Counted from the stretch's first letter, positions 12,480-25,024 are shown. The stretch: DNA of 64,000 nt from Triatoma infestans (GCA_011037195.1 JAAEAF010000381.1:62001-126000); one strand, 5' to 3'. The notes: generated by a model not told the origin, from the letters alone. Program-made: numbers and translations.

Positions 12480-12930
12480 TTGAATTTATTTATTTATTTA
12501 TTTATTTAGGGCTGTGCCCTAATGAATTATTAAGAAAACAAAATGACCCACTTTAACTAATTTTACCAATTATATATAAATTAATTAAACTGTCTACAGC
12601 ATTTAAATACAATGCAATAAATAAATTATAAAAGTATAAAATATGTAACAGTATAGAAATTAGTAGGTAACTTATTCCTCGTTGCTTAAGAGCATTCGGA
12701 AATAAATTTTAGATAGTTTCACCTCTCAGAAACCAGAGAACGAATTATTGAACGATGTTCTTTCAAAATAAAAATGTATAGAAGACTTGTCATCTTTAAA
12801 TAAACAATAGAAGTTACGTATAAGAAAATAGTGTTCAAATGCTGTTTTAAACTTGTGAAAGGGATGCCAACTTATGATAATAAAAATATCGATATTCTTA
12901 AATATATGTAGACATTCTTTCATTTACGTT
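12480..12930 (-). mobile_element. Possible LINE 3' end with (AAAT)n tail
   Basis: On the minus strand, TTAGGGCACAGCCCTAAATA runs into an (AAAT)n tract (plus 12484-12508). This resembles the tail of the CR1-like remnant ending at 39866 (CACAGGCAGAAAATAAATAA). A 65-codon frame (12923-12726) lies upstream of the tail, but I do not recognise it. The LINE call rests on the tail alone and is tentative. Confidence 0.35.
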
Positions 12931-13019
12931 CTTTGTAAATTATCGAAAAAAGATGAAAAAACAAACAAAACCAATGTTACAATTATCACAACTTTAAGCG
13001 ACTGACTCATAACAAAAAC

Positions 13020-13750
13020 ATTGTAATAATATAATGTAACACGCTCAATGCCGAGAAGCGAGCGGCGAATCGAGCAGTCGTGGCCCACTAGTCTGCCGTT
13101 ATTTTTGCAATCCCTTTAATTGTTACGTTAAAATCAGTGCAGGTAGCGGCGACATGTTCATTCTGAGCGCATAAATCACATTCATCCAGTAGCTGTCGCA
13201 GACTGCCTTATAGACGTGTGTATGCTATAATGGAGTGGTCCTAAGTAAAGAGTTTATTTTTTATTGAACAATAATATAAGAAATCGTTTTTGTGAAATCC
13301 TAAGAACCACAATATATATTAAATTAAAAAAAATTATAATCTGGCAGAAATTGGTTGACAAGCTGGAAACAGCAGAAAAAGAGTGCAAACGGAAAATTAC
13401 AAGTTCCTGCCGTGAAGAGGAGAAGGTAAAAATAGAAAATTTTTTGTATTGCCCACTGATTTCTTGATTTTTTTTCAAGATATCCATCAATGTCGGTTCA
13501 CCAAAGATCGTTACACTTCTTTCGCCAATGAAATTTGTCTGCCACCACTATTTTCTGTAGCATTGCGTAAATGAATCCGATTATAATGCACGCAACATTT
13601 GCATGAATCGTCTGATAGAAAAATGCAGCACTGGTTGAGTCAACCATACAAGGCGAGCATTCGCGCTTTCGTATTTATTAATGTAATATTCGTGTAATGC
13701 TCGTTACGACCATTACATTACAGATAAGTTAGACGCCGCCTTTAAATGAT
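13020..13750. other. CpG-richer segment with possible weak inverted ends
   Basis: The base composition differs from its surroundings, with many CG dinucleotides (GCCGAGAAGCGAGCGGCGAA at 13051, and CGAGCATTCGCGCTTTCG near 13658). Left TAATGTAACACGCTC and right CATTACATTACAG are partly complementary, suggesting an old DNA transposon or CpG-rich regulatory DNA. No coding frame is convincing. Small overlapping frames at 13254-13490 lie on both strands. Confidence 0.3.
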
Positions 13751-16700
13751 GCAAGATATAAAATATAACTACCACGTTAAAATAAGACTGAGTCATTTAT
13801 TGTCCTTGACAGAGGTCGCTTTAAAAGTGTTGGATTTTTTTTTTTACTTGATATATTAATAGAATGAAAGATTGGGGTTTTTTCTTGTTTCATAATTGGC
13901 TATTAATGAAGGTTAATATGTTCCGTTTTCCTTTATCTTTTTTGTTATACTTTGTACTTTAGTATGCGTTATGATATAGAATTTCCATTTGCCTTTCAAC
14001 TTATATAAAACATAAAATATATGTATTAGTTATTATTTCACTATTCAAAAGAATTAGGTATAATTTTTGGTTCATAATTTTTCTAACTGCCTAATGGTTG
14101 AATTTTAACAGTTCATAAAAACGAAGACATAATACAAAGATCGACTGATTTTTAGTATAAAAATATCAAAAATTCATTGCAGTGATTATTTCCATTTTTC
14201 CAAGAACCTGGGTCCTATATTATTTTTAAATGAATTTCTGATTTATTTTATTATGATATTATTAAGATTAGTCGCTCTCACCTTTTATATTTCCAAGAAT
14301 GCTGATGACCAATCAACTTTTTTAGCTTCAATGACTCAGAATTAGTTCATTTATTTCTTGTTTTCTTTATTTGTTTGCTTATTTCAAGTTCGTAAACTAC
14401 TAAATGATGTGTTACTAAATTATCCAGATTGGCCGAATCTTCTTTTTGACCTAATTATTCCGTTCAGATGGCTGCATGTTTTATTCCACATTTATTGTTA
14501 TCTTTTAAAAATAAGAACAAGTCATTTTTTTGTTTGCTAAGCAATTGTTGGCATTCCTTTGTAACAGAATTATTGAAGACAACGTTGTTCTTCATCCTTA
14601 GGAAATGAGTTTCAGTTCATTTTTCCAAGTGTAAAATCTAGGATTCAATGAAATTAAAGCTTGTCAAATCTCGGGCTCTAAGAAAATCCTGGAATCTCAT
14701 TTCTACTCGCCACCTTCTTTTCTATTATGATCACTTTATACAGTCGCTCAGCAAGGAATGAATAAGGCATCACATATATACGTTCACTGATCCATTTTAA
14801 TTTCTCGATCCAATGTGACCATTTTTTAATGACAAAGCTGGTAGACCAAGGTGGCATTGTGCATGTCGAATATTTATTGCGTTCAGCAGATAGAGTCAAG
14901 CATTTTCCAATATTTCCAATATGGAAAAATGGATTATGGCCACTGGCTCTTCAATCTTCAATTCACTGCGACCTAAAAGATTTATTGTGGCTCCCATGGG
15001 TGTCAATGTTTGAACATAGAACATAGTCGAATGTACAGTATGTAAGTGTGAGCGAGTGTATGTGAGACATTAACCCAAATTTTTCCACCCATTAACTACT
15101 ACTATTGGTGGTCCTATGTGTATTGTATTAATGTTGGGGGGGGTCTCACTAGCAGTTGCTCGTACTAATAGATTGGGATATTTGCAGGAAAGATTCCTAA
15201 AAGAAATGAGTAGTCCCCTTCCATGCGGGGTATATGACAGCAAGAGCAACAAGGTTATTCTGTCACACATTATTCAATGAGCTGTAAAGCAGACAAATTC
15301 TAGCCCATTACCTCCTACATACAATGGAACAATCGCTGCCAATTCACCACACAAAAGATGGATTCAATAGTTCCACCATAGTAAGGCGCCACAACAAGGA
15401 GCTTCTAAGCGCACATCAACTATACATTACACCTTCTGACACCCACACAATGTATTGGCGAAAAGGGCTTCAACTTTGACGAAAACCAATCTCACATCTG
15501 GAAGCTGTTTCTAGCGTTAAAAAATTGAATAAAAGCCGACAAACTGAGAGACTTAAAATCAATCACTTGATAAACGTTTGAAGAGAATCTATCGCCACAT
15601 CACTTTTGACGAATAAACAAGTCTCAATCTTAAAAAGGTTCACCAAATGCTAGTCACACTAATTCACCATCCTTTAAGAGAATAAGCAAGAGTTCTAACC
15701 TAGCCATGTCATTCTTCGAGCAACTAACAATATCAACACTATAACCATTCTCTAAATTCATCACGCTACTAACAATTATCATTCATTGCTCGGTCACTCT
15801 ACCTTCTGTAAACTCTTCTCTCTTTACACAGTAAATCTAAAAATATATAAATTGAAATGTGTGAAATACCAGTTCGTGTGTTATCATTTCACATTTATTT
15901 GATTATTCTCCTACCTTTTTGCCCACTATATATAGAAGTCTAGTGCAATGTACGAATGCAAATAGGAAGTGATTCCAAGTAGATCTATTAGATAGTCGGC
16001 TGGCCGAGAAATCTGCTCAATTATTTTCCACACCAAACCTAAACAGCAACAAAAAAAGTTGTAAGTGTAAGGAAGATAAGAATACTTTTTTATGGCAAAT
16101 ATATTTCTTTAATGAAGTCATATATGTTCGATTAACTTGGCTGTTTCAAATAATATAGGTATATATAATTTTTTTTTACTAATATTTATTTATTATTATT
16201 TTTTTTTTTATTAATATACTCTAAGAGATTTACTGTTGTCTACCTGGTCTGTTAATTTACTTCGCTCAATCTTATATCCCATTTTATGGTTTACACAGGG
16301 TGAATTGCTTTTTATCTTCCGCTTCTACTTCTTCCTTTAATAGCAATATATCTACTCGTTTAGTTCAGACGGCTCATTTATGTAGTATGCTTTTTTGTCT
16401 TTTTTTTTTCTCGTTTAGTCTTAAATACAAAAGTTGATCATGTACTAAAATAGATATTAAATGCTAGAAAAGTTTCTTTCAAAGAATACTGCTTCCATTG
16501 CAGCATTTAAAAACTGAAAACAAAAAAAAGGCTGATATTTTCTTTAAATTTTATAGACGAGAGGATAAAAAAGTAGGACTTTGAAATACTAAGTTATTAT
16601 GAATTGCTTCAAATTTATCGAGCACAAGAATTTCAATAGCAGTATTCTTTTATTAAGAGAGCTGCTTTTTAAGAAAGAATAAATGAGTCCTTAGTTACAA

Positions 16701-17121
16701 TAGTTATGTTGTGAATACCATTTCAAAATCTGATCTTTTAATCAAAATCAGATATTGTAAAATATCTTCTACAGGAAGTTTTCGCTTCCTTTTCTTCCAA
16801 TCCACTTATGTTTTTAATTTCTGTCACTTGGAGTCCTTAGGAGACTAGAAGAACTTATTTCTCGTTAACCTTATGTCCTGAATAACCAAGCAACCGAACA
16901 GGAGGGAAACATGCTTTTCGAAATTCATTCAAAAATATCTTATTATAGCAATACAAAACTGGTCTTGAACTTAAAGAATAATGTTGATTAGATTGTACTA
17001 GCTGTTAAGAGTGGAGATCCATCGTCTTGACAAGAAGACGAATCTAGTATCAATTTTAGAATTCGTTTTATGTATTAAGTATTAAAGGAAAAAAATTATT
17101 GCGAGTAAATAAACGACCATT
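13751..17121. other. Long stretch without recognised genes
   Basis: AT-rich. A block at 14680-15270 has frames on both strands of 65-73 codons, none recognised. ATTCACTGCGACCTAAAAGA (14960-14979) recalls CACTGCGACCTACATGACG at 44639, the 3' UTR of the I-like remnant, so part of this block may be an old LINE. Bases 15240-15890 are C/A-rich without frames and could be old LTR-type DNA, but this is unproven. Confidence 0.4.
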
Positions 17122-17129
17122 TCTATAAA

Positions 17130-18205
17130 AAATTTTTGTTTTTCTTTTATTTGGAATTCACAATCTACATAAAAAAATATAATGAGTGAATATGATGATG
17201 TGTGATGATGAATGTAGTAATTGGCTGAAGGAGAGAAGCTACCCAGCGATAACACTCTCACAGGAATTACTTCCTTATTGCTGGAGGTGATTACGGGGCC
17301 AACAGCGAGCCGCTGAGCCAGTCGACGGTGCGGATTATCTGTATAGTTGTGGAGGCGAGATTTTGAACAAGAGGATTAGAGTTGAGAGCAAGAGAGTCAT
17401 AGAATTTTTTATATTTAGTTTTGACGGCTTCAGATACATACGGGATTTTGAGATCGTTGTGGAGGGTAGAGTTGAGCATAGTTGAGACATAGAAAGTTGA
17501 GACATAGAATGGAGCATCTGTTATCTGACGGAGAATTTTTAACTGAAAAGACTGAATTTTCTGGGAATTTGAGCGCTTGGTTGACCCCACAGTTCAAGTC
17601 CGTAAGTCCATATCGGTTTGAGTATGCAGTTGTATATTAGTCGTTTGTGCTCAAGAGGTAGTTTCGATCGTCTTCCTATTAGTCTGAGTAGTAACTCAGA
17701 CTAATAGGAAGATAATAGTCTTTTGTCGATGTACATCCCAAGGTAGCGAACCAAGTTTGCAGGAGAGAGTGGGATTGAGTTGAAGGTTACTGAAGGACAG
17801 GAGGCACGACGCAGAGTAAAGGTGATTTGTTGACATTTTTGTGAGTTGAGTTTAATCCGCCATTTTTTGGCCCAAGATTCTATTTTATTTAAATGAGTCT
17901 GCAACAGAGTGGAGGCATTGATGGGATCAGAGCTGGTTGCAAGGATGGTGGTGTGATCAGCGTAAGTGCAAAGAAGAGTGTTTGTATAGGTTGGTAGATC
18001 TGAAGTGAATACAGTATACAGAAGCGAACCAAGTATACTACCCTGAGGAACTCCGGCGCCGGCCAGCGAGGTAGCAGATCGCAACTAATCTGAAAGTAGC
18101 GGTCGGATAGATAAGACTTGGTGAGTAAGTAATAGGTTGATGGTAGGCATTTCTTTAGCTTCCACAGTAATCCTGGATGCCACACCCTATCGAAGGCTTG
18201 AGCCA
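17130..18205 (-). mobile_element. Jockey-like LINE with mutated RT (family A, copy 3)
   Basis: The minus strand carries, in order, MAQAFDRVWHPGLLWKLKKC (18206), GVPQGSILGSLLYTVFTSDL (about 18057), TYADHTTILATSS (about 17963), INASTLLQTHLNKIESWAKK, VRYLGMYIDKRL (about 17755), TYGLELWGSTK and APFYVS. FDRVWH and YADD are RT motifs; here YADD reads YADH, losing a catalytic aspartate. A frameshift lies at the domain start, and a 19-bp perfect palindrome (17671-17712) replaces about 45 bp. The 3' UTR hairpin is at 17240-17251, with an A-rich tail read as T at 17130-17152. TCTATAAA at 17122-17129 and 18206-18213 is a plausible target-site duplication. It is the longest family A copy here. Confidence 0.88.
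17671..17712. repeat. Perfect 19-bp palindrome with 4-base spacer inside the LINE
   Basis: TCTTCCTATTAGTCTGAGT (17671-17689) and its exact complement (17694-17712) are separated by AGTA. Copies 1 and 2 of the same family carry ordinary coding sequence at this place, so the inverted arm was created in or before this copy. Confidence 0.9.
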
Positions 18206-18399
18206 TCTATAAATATTTAATTTTGTAATTTTTAAAATGTTCCTTATTAAAACGACTTCAATTTGTAGTAACGCAGTCATATGGCGATACTCATTCATGA
18301 GGAGAGTTGTTAAATAATATCGCCGCTGCTTTAACAGTGCCACAAACCCTTACAAGATTAATGTTTCCCCCATTTTTTTTTTGTTTACTTTCCCTTACT

Positions 18400-18900
18400 C
18401 CCAGCAAGAGGAAGTATTGCGAACATGTCAAATTTTCGAAATTGTGGTTTTACCGGAATTATATGTTTCGTGCCGTGGGTACGAAAAAAATATTTTTAAC
18501 GCAGGGTGTATGTATATGTGTATGATTATAAACAAAATATCTCAAAAACGAAAAGTCGCAGGAAGCTCAAACTTGGAATTCCGTTTAGGTGCTATCACCG
18601 CATCTGACAGGAAGGTTTCGGTCAAAATCTATCTAGCGGAAATGCGACTTTAGTGAATGTTTTTATGTTTTTGTTTTCAGTTTTCTGCGATTTTTTCTAT
18701 AAAAAAAAAATTGGCTTCAACGATTTTAAATTATTCTTCTTTAAACTTCATATACTATCTCACATCACATAAATCTACGTTTTCTTTTATTTCAAACATT
18801 TTCCCCGGGAAAATTGATTTTACTGGTAGGTTCTGGGAGAACAATAACAATTAAATTTTTCTCTTACGTACCGCTTCGGTATAATGGTTCTTCAGTTTTT
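18400..18900 (+). repeat. CCGGAAGT repeat, old plus copy
   Basis: It follows the family order: GAGGAAGTATTGCGAACATG, TCAAATTTTCGAAATTG, (TG)-like tract near 18505-18522, AAACAAAATATCTCAAAAAC, GCTCAAACTTGGAATTCCG, GGTTTCGGTCAAAATC, then AACGATTTTAAATT and CCCGGGAAAATTGATTT. It is diverged and truncated. The frames at 18307-18653 lie within it and are not genes. Confidence 0.6.
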
Positions 18901-19429
18901 TTTAGGTGGTTCTGAGAAATCTTTTCAATATTATTGGCGTACTCAAGAATGTAAACATTCACTACCTGCCTTGGTTGATTGGTTGGTATTTGCCCCTCAC
19001 ACAAGAAGATTTATATTTACTTATTATCATATATTTATTATATATTATCGTTTATTTATGTTTAAACATTTGATGGCAAATATTGAACTTAGCGGTTCAA
19101 AACTCTGAATGTCTCTGTGGGCTGTAGCATTGTCAAACATTCATTTATCGCTACATTATAATACACAAATTAAGGGTAAATTTAGCGTATCCCAATTAAA
19201 AAATGAATATGAAATGATCAATTTGGGAGAGACCTACTTATTAAATTCAAGGCAATTATTAATTTTAAAAACGGTACGTTGATCATCAATAAAAAATTGT
19301 CATTACACTTTTTATCAGACACCACATCATCACATAACACTCCCCAAAACAATGCCAACTAGACATAAAATCGTAATTCCAGCACACACAAATACATAGT
19401 AAACACATACACACTTCATACGAAAGTTC

Positions 19430-20470
19430 CAAACGGCTCCATACTTCTCATACAACATGGCAGTCTCCCTATAGGACTTCCCAATCCCACTATGTAAATA
19501 GGACTTCCCAGTGTCCCACTCCCGTATATACAGGGTGTCCCAAGGTATATGGATAACGACTTTTTCTCGGAAACTAAGATAGCTAGAAAAAAACTAAAAA
19601 ATACGTTTCCCCGTAGTTTTTTGTTAGAAATCCAAATTTAATTAGCAAATTTGTTTTAGTGCTTCGAGAAGCGAGATACAGGCACCAACTTCATTTTTTC
19701 AAATGGGGAGGTGTGGTTTTTATTTAAGAAATAGATTCCTCTACTTTTTTGTAAGAAAAATTTACTTGGTTTTTTTTCTTTGAGCGATATTTTACAAGTT
19801 ATGAATGAAAACATGCCTCCACCATTAGAATGTATTTCTTTGGGTCGTAAGGTACAATTGGCAGGGAAAAGCATGTGTATGCATCTCTAAGTGGTGAGGG
19901 CCAGTTCGAGCAATTAATGAGGAGTAAAATTTTGAAATTTCTTATAGGAATCATGTTTTCATTCATAACTTGTAAAATATCGCTCAAAGAAAAAAACCGT
20001 TCAAGTAAATTTTGCTTACAAAAAATAGAGAAATCTATTTCTTTAATAAAAACCACACCTCCCCACTTGAAAAAATGAAGTTGGTCCTTGTATCTCGCTT
20101 CTCGAAGCACCAAAACAAATTTGCAAATTAAATTTGGATTTCTAACAAAAAAAACTACGGGGACACGTATTTTTTTAGTTTTTTTCTAGCAATCTTAGTT
20201 TCCGAGAAAAACTCGTTATCCATATACCTTGGGACACCCTATATACAGCCGAGCTAGCCCTACAGAAGGATAGTTTATACAACAGTTTACAATGCGTCAG
20301 CAACCAACTACTACCCTTCTGCTTATTCAGTCTAAATCTTTCGCTACCTAATTTCCATTATTGGTGTGAAGTCCTAGCAGTTTTGTGTCTTTCTTTTATT
20401 ATATAGTGTTCAACATTTATTCTAGCTTATTTCTCAAAAACCTTTTCTCACTAATTTTCTATCCTTCTAA
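19430..20470 (+). mobile_element. LTR-like insertion (solo LTR remnant) interrupted by a foldback element
   Basis: After removing the foldback element (19532-20240), the flanks join as CCCACTCCCGTATATACAGC, then CGAGCTAGCCCTACA, GTCAGCAACC, TCGCTACCTAATTTCC and AGTGTTCAACATTTATTC. The reverse complement of 58832-59160 has the same blocks in the same order (GTGGGAGACTC, AGCCGAGGCTAGCCCTACA, GTCAGCAACC, TCGCTACCTAACTTC, AGTGTTCAGCATTTATTT). The outer ends are uncertain. Confidence 0.6.
19532..20240. mobile_element. Non-autonomous foldback DNA transposon with ~285-bp inverted arms
   Basis: The left arm (19532-19815) starts AGGGTGTCCCAAGGTATATG and the right arm (19952-20240) ends CATATACCTTGGGACACCCT. 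The arms are complementary over almost their entire length and enclose about 136 bp. ATATAC at 19526-19531 and 20241-20246 is a 6-bp target-site duplication, and the flanks rejoin to a continuous LTR-like sequence. No transposase is encoded; the frames at 19656-20113 fall in the arms. Termini of the AGGGTGTCCC type are common in arthropod MITEs. I do not assign a superfamily. Confidence 0.88.
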
Positions 20471-22180
20471 AAATCAATTATTGAACAAATGAGCCAAATT
20501 TAAAAATTAAATAAAATTGATCATTTTATATAACATGTAATCGCATTAACAGCAGTGAGAGAAATTCGTATGTGTGTGAAACCAGATATGTTTTTTTTCC
20601 AAATGTTATCAACTAATTTTACAACTTCATCGACCTCAGTAGAAAATTGAAGAACTTTTTTTGAAATTTCACATCGAATAAAGTTTAAGTTTCTGGCAAA
20701 GTTTTACAGCCTCTTAAAATTATGATTCAGCATTTATTTTAGTAATTGATAGATTTATCATGCGAATAATTCTAAGATTTGATAATGGGTCCATCACACC
20801 TAACTTTTTCAATCTAAAGTCTTATAAAAATAAACTAAAATAAAAATGAATTCGATTTCTAAAATAACTTTCCTTTTTTATTTATTTATCGTATTTTATT
20901 ATTAATACAAACAAGTGAGATTGACAGTGACTCTCTCTCTCTCTCTCTCTGTATGTGTATGTGTGTGTTTGAGATGTATGTGTGTGTTTGAGATGTATGT
21001 GAGAGTGGAAAAAAATGGGAATTTATAGTGATCTGTAGATAGTGAGAAAAGAAGAAGAAGTTTAGTAATGTCGACCTTGGTCGTTGTCCCAGACTGTGTG
21101 GTGAAGTATCACGGTGGAGTGGACGGGCGGTGGTACATTGCAAGGTTGACAAGTAGAGAAGCCTGGAGGTGAGTGGCGAGAACAGGGTTGGCAGCAGTAA
21201 GAGTACAGCAGCCAGCAGTGCCAACCTTCAGACAGGGCGACGATTTACATTCTGTCCCCTTATATAAATCACTGTGTCGTCACCAAGCCGAGCCACTGTC
21301 GTCTCCCATGTCTTATATCCCTTATAGCTGCTTCTGCAATACTGTGTGTGAAGACAGAATAGAAGAAGAAATATATATATATATATATATATATATGGGG
21401 ATGAGAGACGAAGAGGTAGTGAGACATGAACGTGGTTATTGTCAAGACAATTACAAGACGTTTGTGTTGACGATCTTTTCTTTATTATTTATTTATCTGT
21501 GTGGTTTTTTTTTCTAATTTTTTTTTTTATTTATTTTAACCTTTGGATAAATGTTCTAAAATAAAAACCTTTTATTCAAGTCAGCTTCATTTAAATCTAT
21601 TTTCCAAATTCCAGGGACTCAATATTTCAGGATTGGAATGGAGTCGTTGGAAGTTTTGAGCGAACTTTTGATGAACTGTTTAAAATATTGAAAAGGTACT
21701 TTTCTCTACTTTTTACTACGCCCCAGTTCCCTTAGAAACTACTAAAATCTCTCTAAAAAAAAATCAAATAAAAGTGATACAGCTATTAATAGGTAATTAG
21801 ATAACTTGTTTAAAGAAAATAATTGGAGCCTTTATCGTGAAAACTCATTCTGAAAGTTTTTCACGGCCGAAATATTTTAGCAGAATAAGAAAGTGAAAGG
21901 AAAAATTACTTCCAATTCCAAGAAACTATGATCCTAGTTGTATGTGAACTGCGATTTCTTAACCCTAGTAGAATAGAATTAGGTAAAGTCAAGCAAAATA
22001 CCACTAATTTGTTGGGGAAGTGGATTTTTTTACTAAAGATTGGAAATCCAGCATTTCCCTATTGGACAGTTTCTTAATAAAAGATAGTTCTGCAATCAAA
22101 AACTTTGTACTGCAATATATTATTCTTAAACTATACTTATAACACTCAAACTTTAGTCAGCATATACCAAATAGTGTCAA
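20471..22180. other. No gene recognised; (CT)n and (TA)n tracts around a GC-richer block
   Basis: (CT)n at 20931-20951 and (TA)n at 21371-21396 flank a GC-richer block (21060-21350). Frames exist there on both strands: 21224-20886 minus starts with a hydrophobic MALLAAVLLLLP run, and 21173-21517 plus. Neither is recognised and the minus frame runs into the CT repeat. It could be single-copy regulatory or exonic DNA, but no splice structure can be shown. Confidence 0.35.
20931..20951. repeat. (CT)n microsatellite
   Basis: An uninterrupted CT run next to GT/TGTGTG-rich sequence. Confidence 0.95.
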
Positions 22181-22186
22181 AAAATT

Positions 22187-22285
22187 TGTACATGCTAGGT
22201 CTTTGCCCACAAGGGAATCGAACCCCGAATTCTCGTACCAAAGGCGAATGCACTAAGCTACTATACCAATGAGGTTAATAATTAG
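22187..22285 (-). mobile_element. tRNA-like SINE head (family 2)
   Basis: The minus strand reads CATTGGTATAGTAGCTTAGT (A box region), GCATTCGCCTTTGGTACGAG, then GGGGTTCGATTCCC (B box, about 22225-22212) and TTGTGGGCAAAG. Box spacing and sequence fit a tRNA-derived pol III promoter. It is not a functional tRNA gene, since the acceptor ends do not pair and no clean anticodon arm can be drawn. It differs from SINE family 1. Confidence 0.65.
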
Positions 22286-22663
22286 GCTCTTTTTTTATTA
22301 AAGTCGACTTTTTATGAAAATGCTTTGCCAAAAAAGTAATTCTTATTTTTCCAAGATTCGTTCAAAACAAAACAAAAAAAAGGATACTACTAACACCTCC
22401 TTACCATGTGGTTCTGAATTAGGCGCCATGAGAGTTCAGTGAATAGAAATGAAGCTGCCAAGCTAAGATTTATAGCCCTGAATTAGAAGCCTTTTATATG
22501 GAGTTACCAAGCAAAAAACTCCAAGATTTGCTAGGCGGCGATTTTTATTGGGTGTGAACGTGGTAAGCATACTGCAGACGTTTAGTTTGGGCCCTTGCTA
22601 CTAAGGTTCCTAATAATTGTAGTTACCAAGTTGTTCTCACAATCCTGGGTTTTTACGAAGCCT

Positions 22664-22712
22664 TGAATGGTCGTACCAAAGGCGAGTGTACTAGCCACCA
22701 CAACAGTGCACG
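22664..22712 (-). repeat. Partial second copy of the family 2 tRNA-like head
   Basis: The minus strand GTGGCTAGTACACTCGCCTT followed by TGGTACGACCATTC matches the A box half of the element at 22187-22285. The B box half is absent. Confidence 0.5.
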
Positions 22713-25015
22713 AAGGCTTTTATGGTAATTAATGTGAGTAATTTATTGTAAATTGTATTGTATAGTTATGTTTACAGGATTTATGAGAAAAGAGTGCCCA
22801 CAAAGAGGATGTTATTTTGGTTAACCTCGTATAAGAAGAAGGCGAGACCACTGTAGGAAAGAAGTGCAGTTTAAATATATGGACACAGATAAGATCATCT
22901 CATAAGACTTTTGGCATTCTCCAAAGAAATAGTGGAAATGCTAAAGAAGTCAGAAAATTTATTTGATCAATTTCTATCAGTTGAAGAACCGCAACAGATA
23001 AACATCCTGTTCCATTATCCATCCAGTTCCTATTATATTAAATAAATATAATAGTCAGGATTCCCTTAGCGGAGAGTGGACTAGCTCCTGGCCCTTCTGC
23101 CGATGTACCCTAGCATAGTGATACGAACAACACTTTCATTTTCAATTCCAAAACCCATTCACAACACGTTAAACCAATAGTGACTAATTGATGCACTCGG
23201 CTTTAACATATTCCTATCTACCTCATCACCATTTATTAAAATAATTTAATAAATTTCCTTGTTTGCGATTAAAACAAATAACAATTTTGCATTTCCTACT
23301 TATATTCCTTAAATTTAGTATGACTTCTAATCCGAATGAATTTACCATTGTTAACATGAAAAATTGAACATTTTTTTTTTTTTATGTAAATTGTAATAAA
23401 TAATAAATTGAACAAAGAAATAGTAATAATAGCAAAATATGGGCTTAATGAAAAAAAAACTTGTATTACAGTCTGTTCTGCCTACATGGAATTAATTAAA
23501 AAAAAAATAAAATAAATAATAAATTTAATTAAATCAATTAAAGAAGAGACGACTAAATTCCGAAAAAATATAATTCGCATTCTCTACTTATTACTTCATA
23601 TTTACTTTTATTTTGTTTTATTTTATTCCTATTTTTTTTTTATTTTTTAAATTCTCAATCTGATTACCTGGAAAAATGATCATAAATCATGTTTGAAGGC
23701 GATTCAAAGCTAATACTCAGTCTGCAATATAATTACAGGTAATTACCAGACTGGCTGACACCTTGAGAAGGTGTAGTGTAGAGAGTGATGTGTATGAGTA
23801 GGAGGATGAAGGGGATAGAAAGAGAGAGAAACTGAAAGAGAGAGACAGAATGAGAATCAGATACACAGAGAGAGTGAGTGGAATTCCAACGATACGATAT
23901 ACTCGCCTTGTCTGTCCCGCGTCCTGTTGTACTCACAGACCGGCCGAGAGAGTGACTAGGCACCACAAGTTTTTAGCCAGTTACAAAAATATCCTATCCT
24001 ATTGATATATTAAAGAAGAATCTGAGTCATAACAACTTCCGAAATTTCTTCGTACCAGATCGGACACGGCAGTGACGTGTCATTATTGCATTAACTTGGG
24101 CAAAAAAAAAAAAACATCAACACTCTTTCCGTGAGGTCAATTAAGGAAATTTCTTGTATTGTATTGATACAGTTTGTTCACGTTAATGTTACATTATTAT
24201 TAGTTGTTGTTTTTTTTTCCTATGGTTCTTTAATGTGTCTTTATAAGGACTGATTCATCATATAGCTAGAACTGCCTGACAAAGAAATAACGGACATTCA
24301 TAGGATGACAAAATATTCTTCCGGAAATTTAAAAAAAAATCTAGTGTGCAGCAGTGACAAGCGGGAATTCTCCAGCACTAAATGATATATTTCCTTCAAG
24401 TTAGAATTTACATTAGATATTTAGTTTTCCTTCAAATAGATGGTCCGATTGGCTTTATAAGTGGCCGTCTGTATAGAGGTCAGCTAAGACTGAAAACGTT
24501 CCCAAAACTTCCAATGCAACCAAATAAAAACGGCTAATCTAAATATACGAAAAATTACAAATTTTTCCAGAAAACAGCGAAAAAATAAATAAACATGCAG
24601 TAATGTGCAGCATGTATTTCTAGTTGAGGGATTTTGAATAAACACTTTATATAGATTCCGCCACCTAAACGGAATATCCAGGATTGCGAATTTTCTTTAT
24701 CCACTCACTAAATTCTCACTCGAAAAATTTCTCTGTCTCTCACAAACACAGACATTTTTTTTTTTTTTTTTTTTTTTTTACAACAGCTGATTAATGTGAC
24801 AATTATTTCACTAAAATTAGTGGCTAAAGTTTTAATTACCTAGAGATTAAAAGTAAAAAACAGTATTGCCAACATTTCATTAAACGAATTTTAAGATTTG
24901 AATAATATTAAATTAAGTACGTAATCGTTTTATATTGTATATTGGAGTTACAGACAATTAATGGACGAATAATGGCAAGGGACAGAAACTACTTTGCCGA
25001 TATGAAATTAATTTA
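22713..25015. other. No gene recognised
   Basis: AT-rich, with a T-run at 24753-24779. A purine-rich piece with GAGAGA runs lies at 23735-23970, where the 77-codon minus frame is low-complexity. Bases 23040-23240 are C-rich and could be old LTR-like sequence, but no ends are visible. Confidence 0.4.
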
Positions 25016-25024
25016 AAGTAAGCT

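Noticed and set aside
14678..15026. Opposing 65- and 73-codon frames as a gene or LINE ORF
   Set aside because: Neither shows a recognised motif. Only a short CACTGCGACCTA similarity to the 44.6-kb LINE UTR was noticed, which is not enough.
19656..20113. Transposase frames in the foldback element
   Set aside because: The three small frames lie in the inverted arms, mirror each other on opposite strands and contain no transposase motifs.
20886..21224. Minus frame with a signal-peptide-like start (MALLAAVLLLLP)
   Set aside because: It runs into the (CT)n/(GT)n tract, giving low-complexity residues, and an open frame on the other strand overlaps its start. Likely composition-driven.
22187..22285. 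Functional tRNA gene
   Set aside because: A and B boxes are good, but the acceptor ends do not pair and the anticodon arm is not convincing. A partial second copy nearby points to a SINE.
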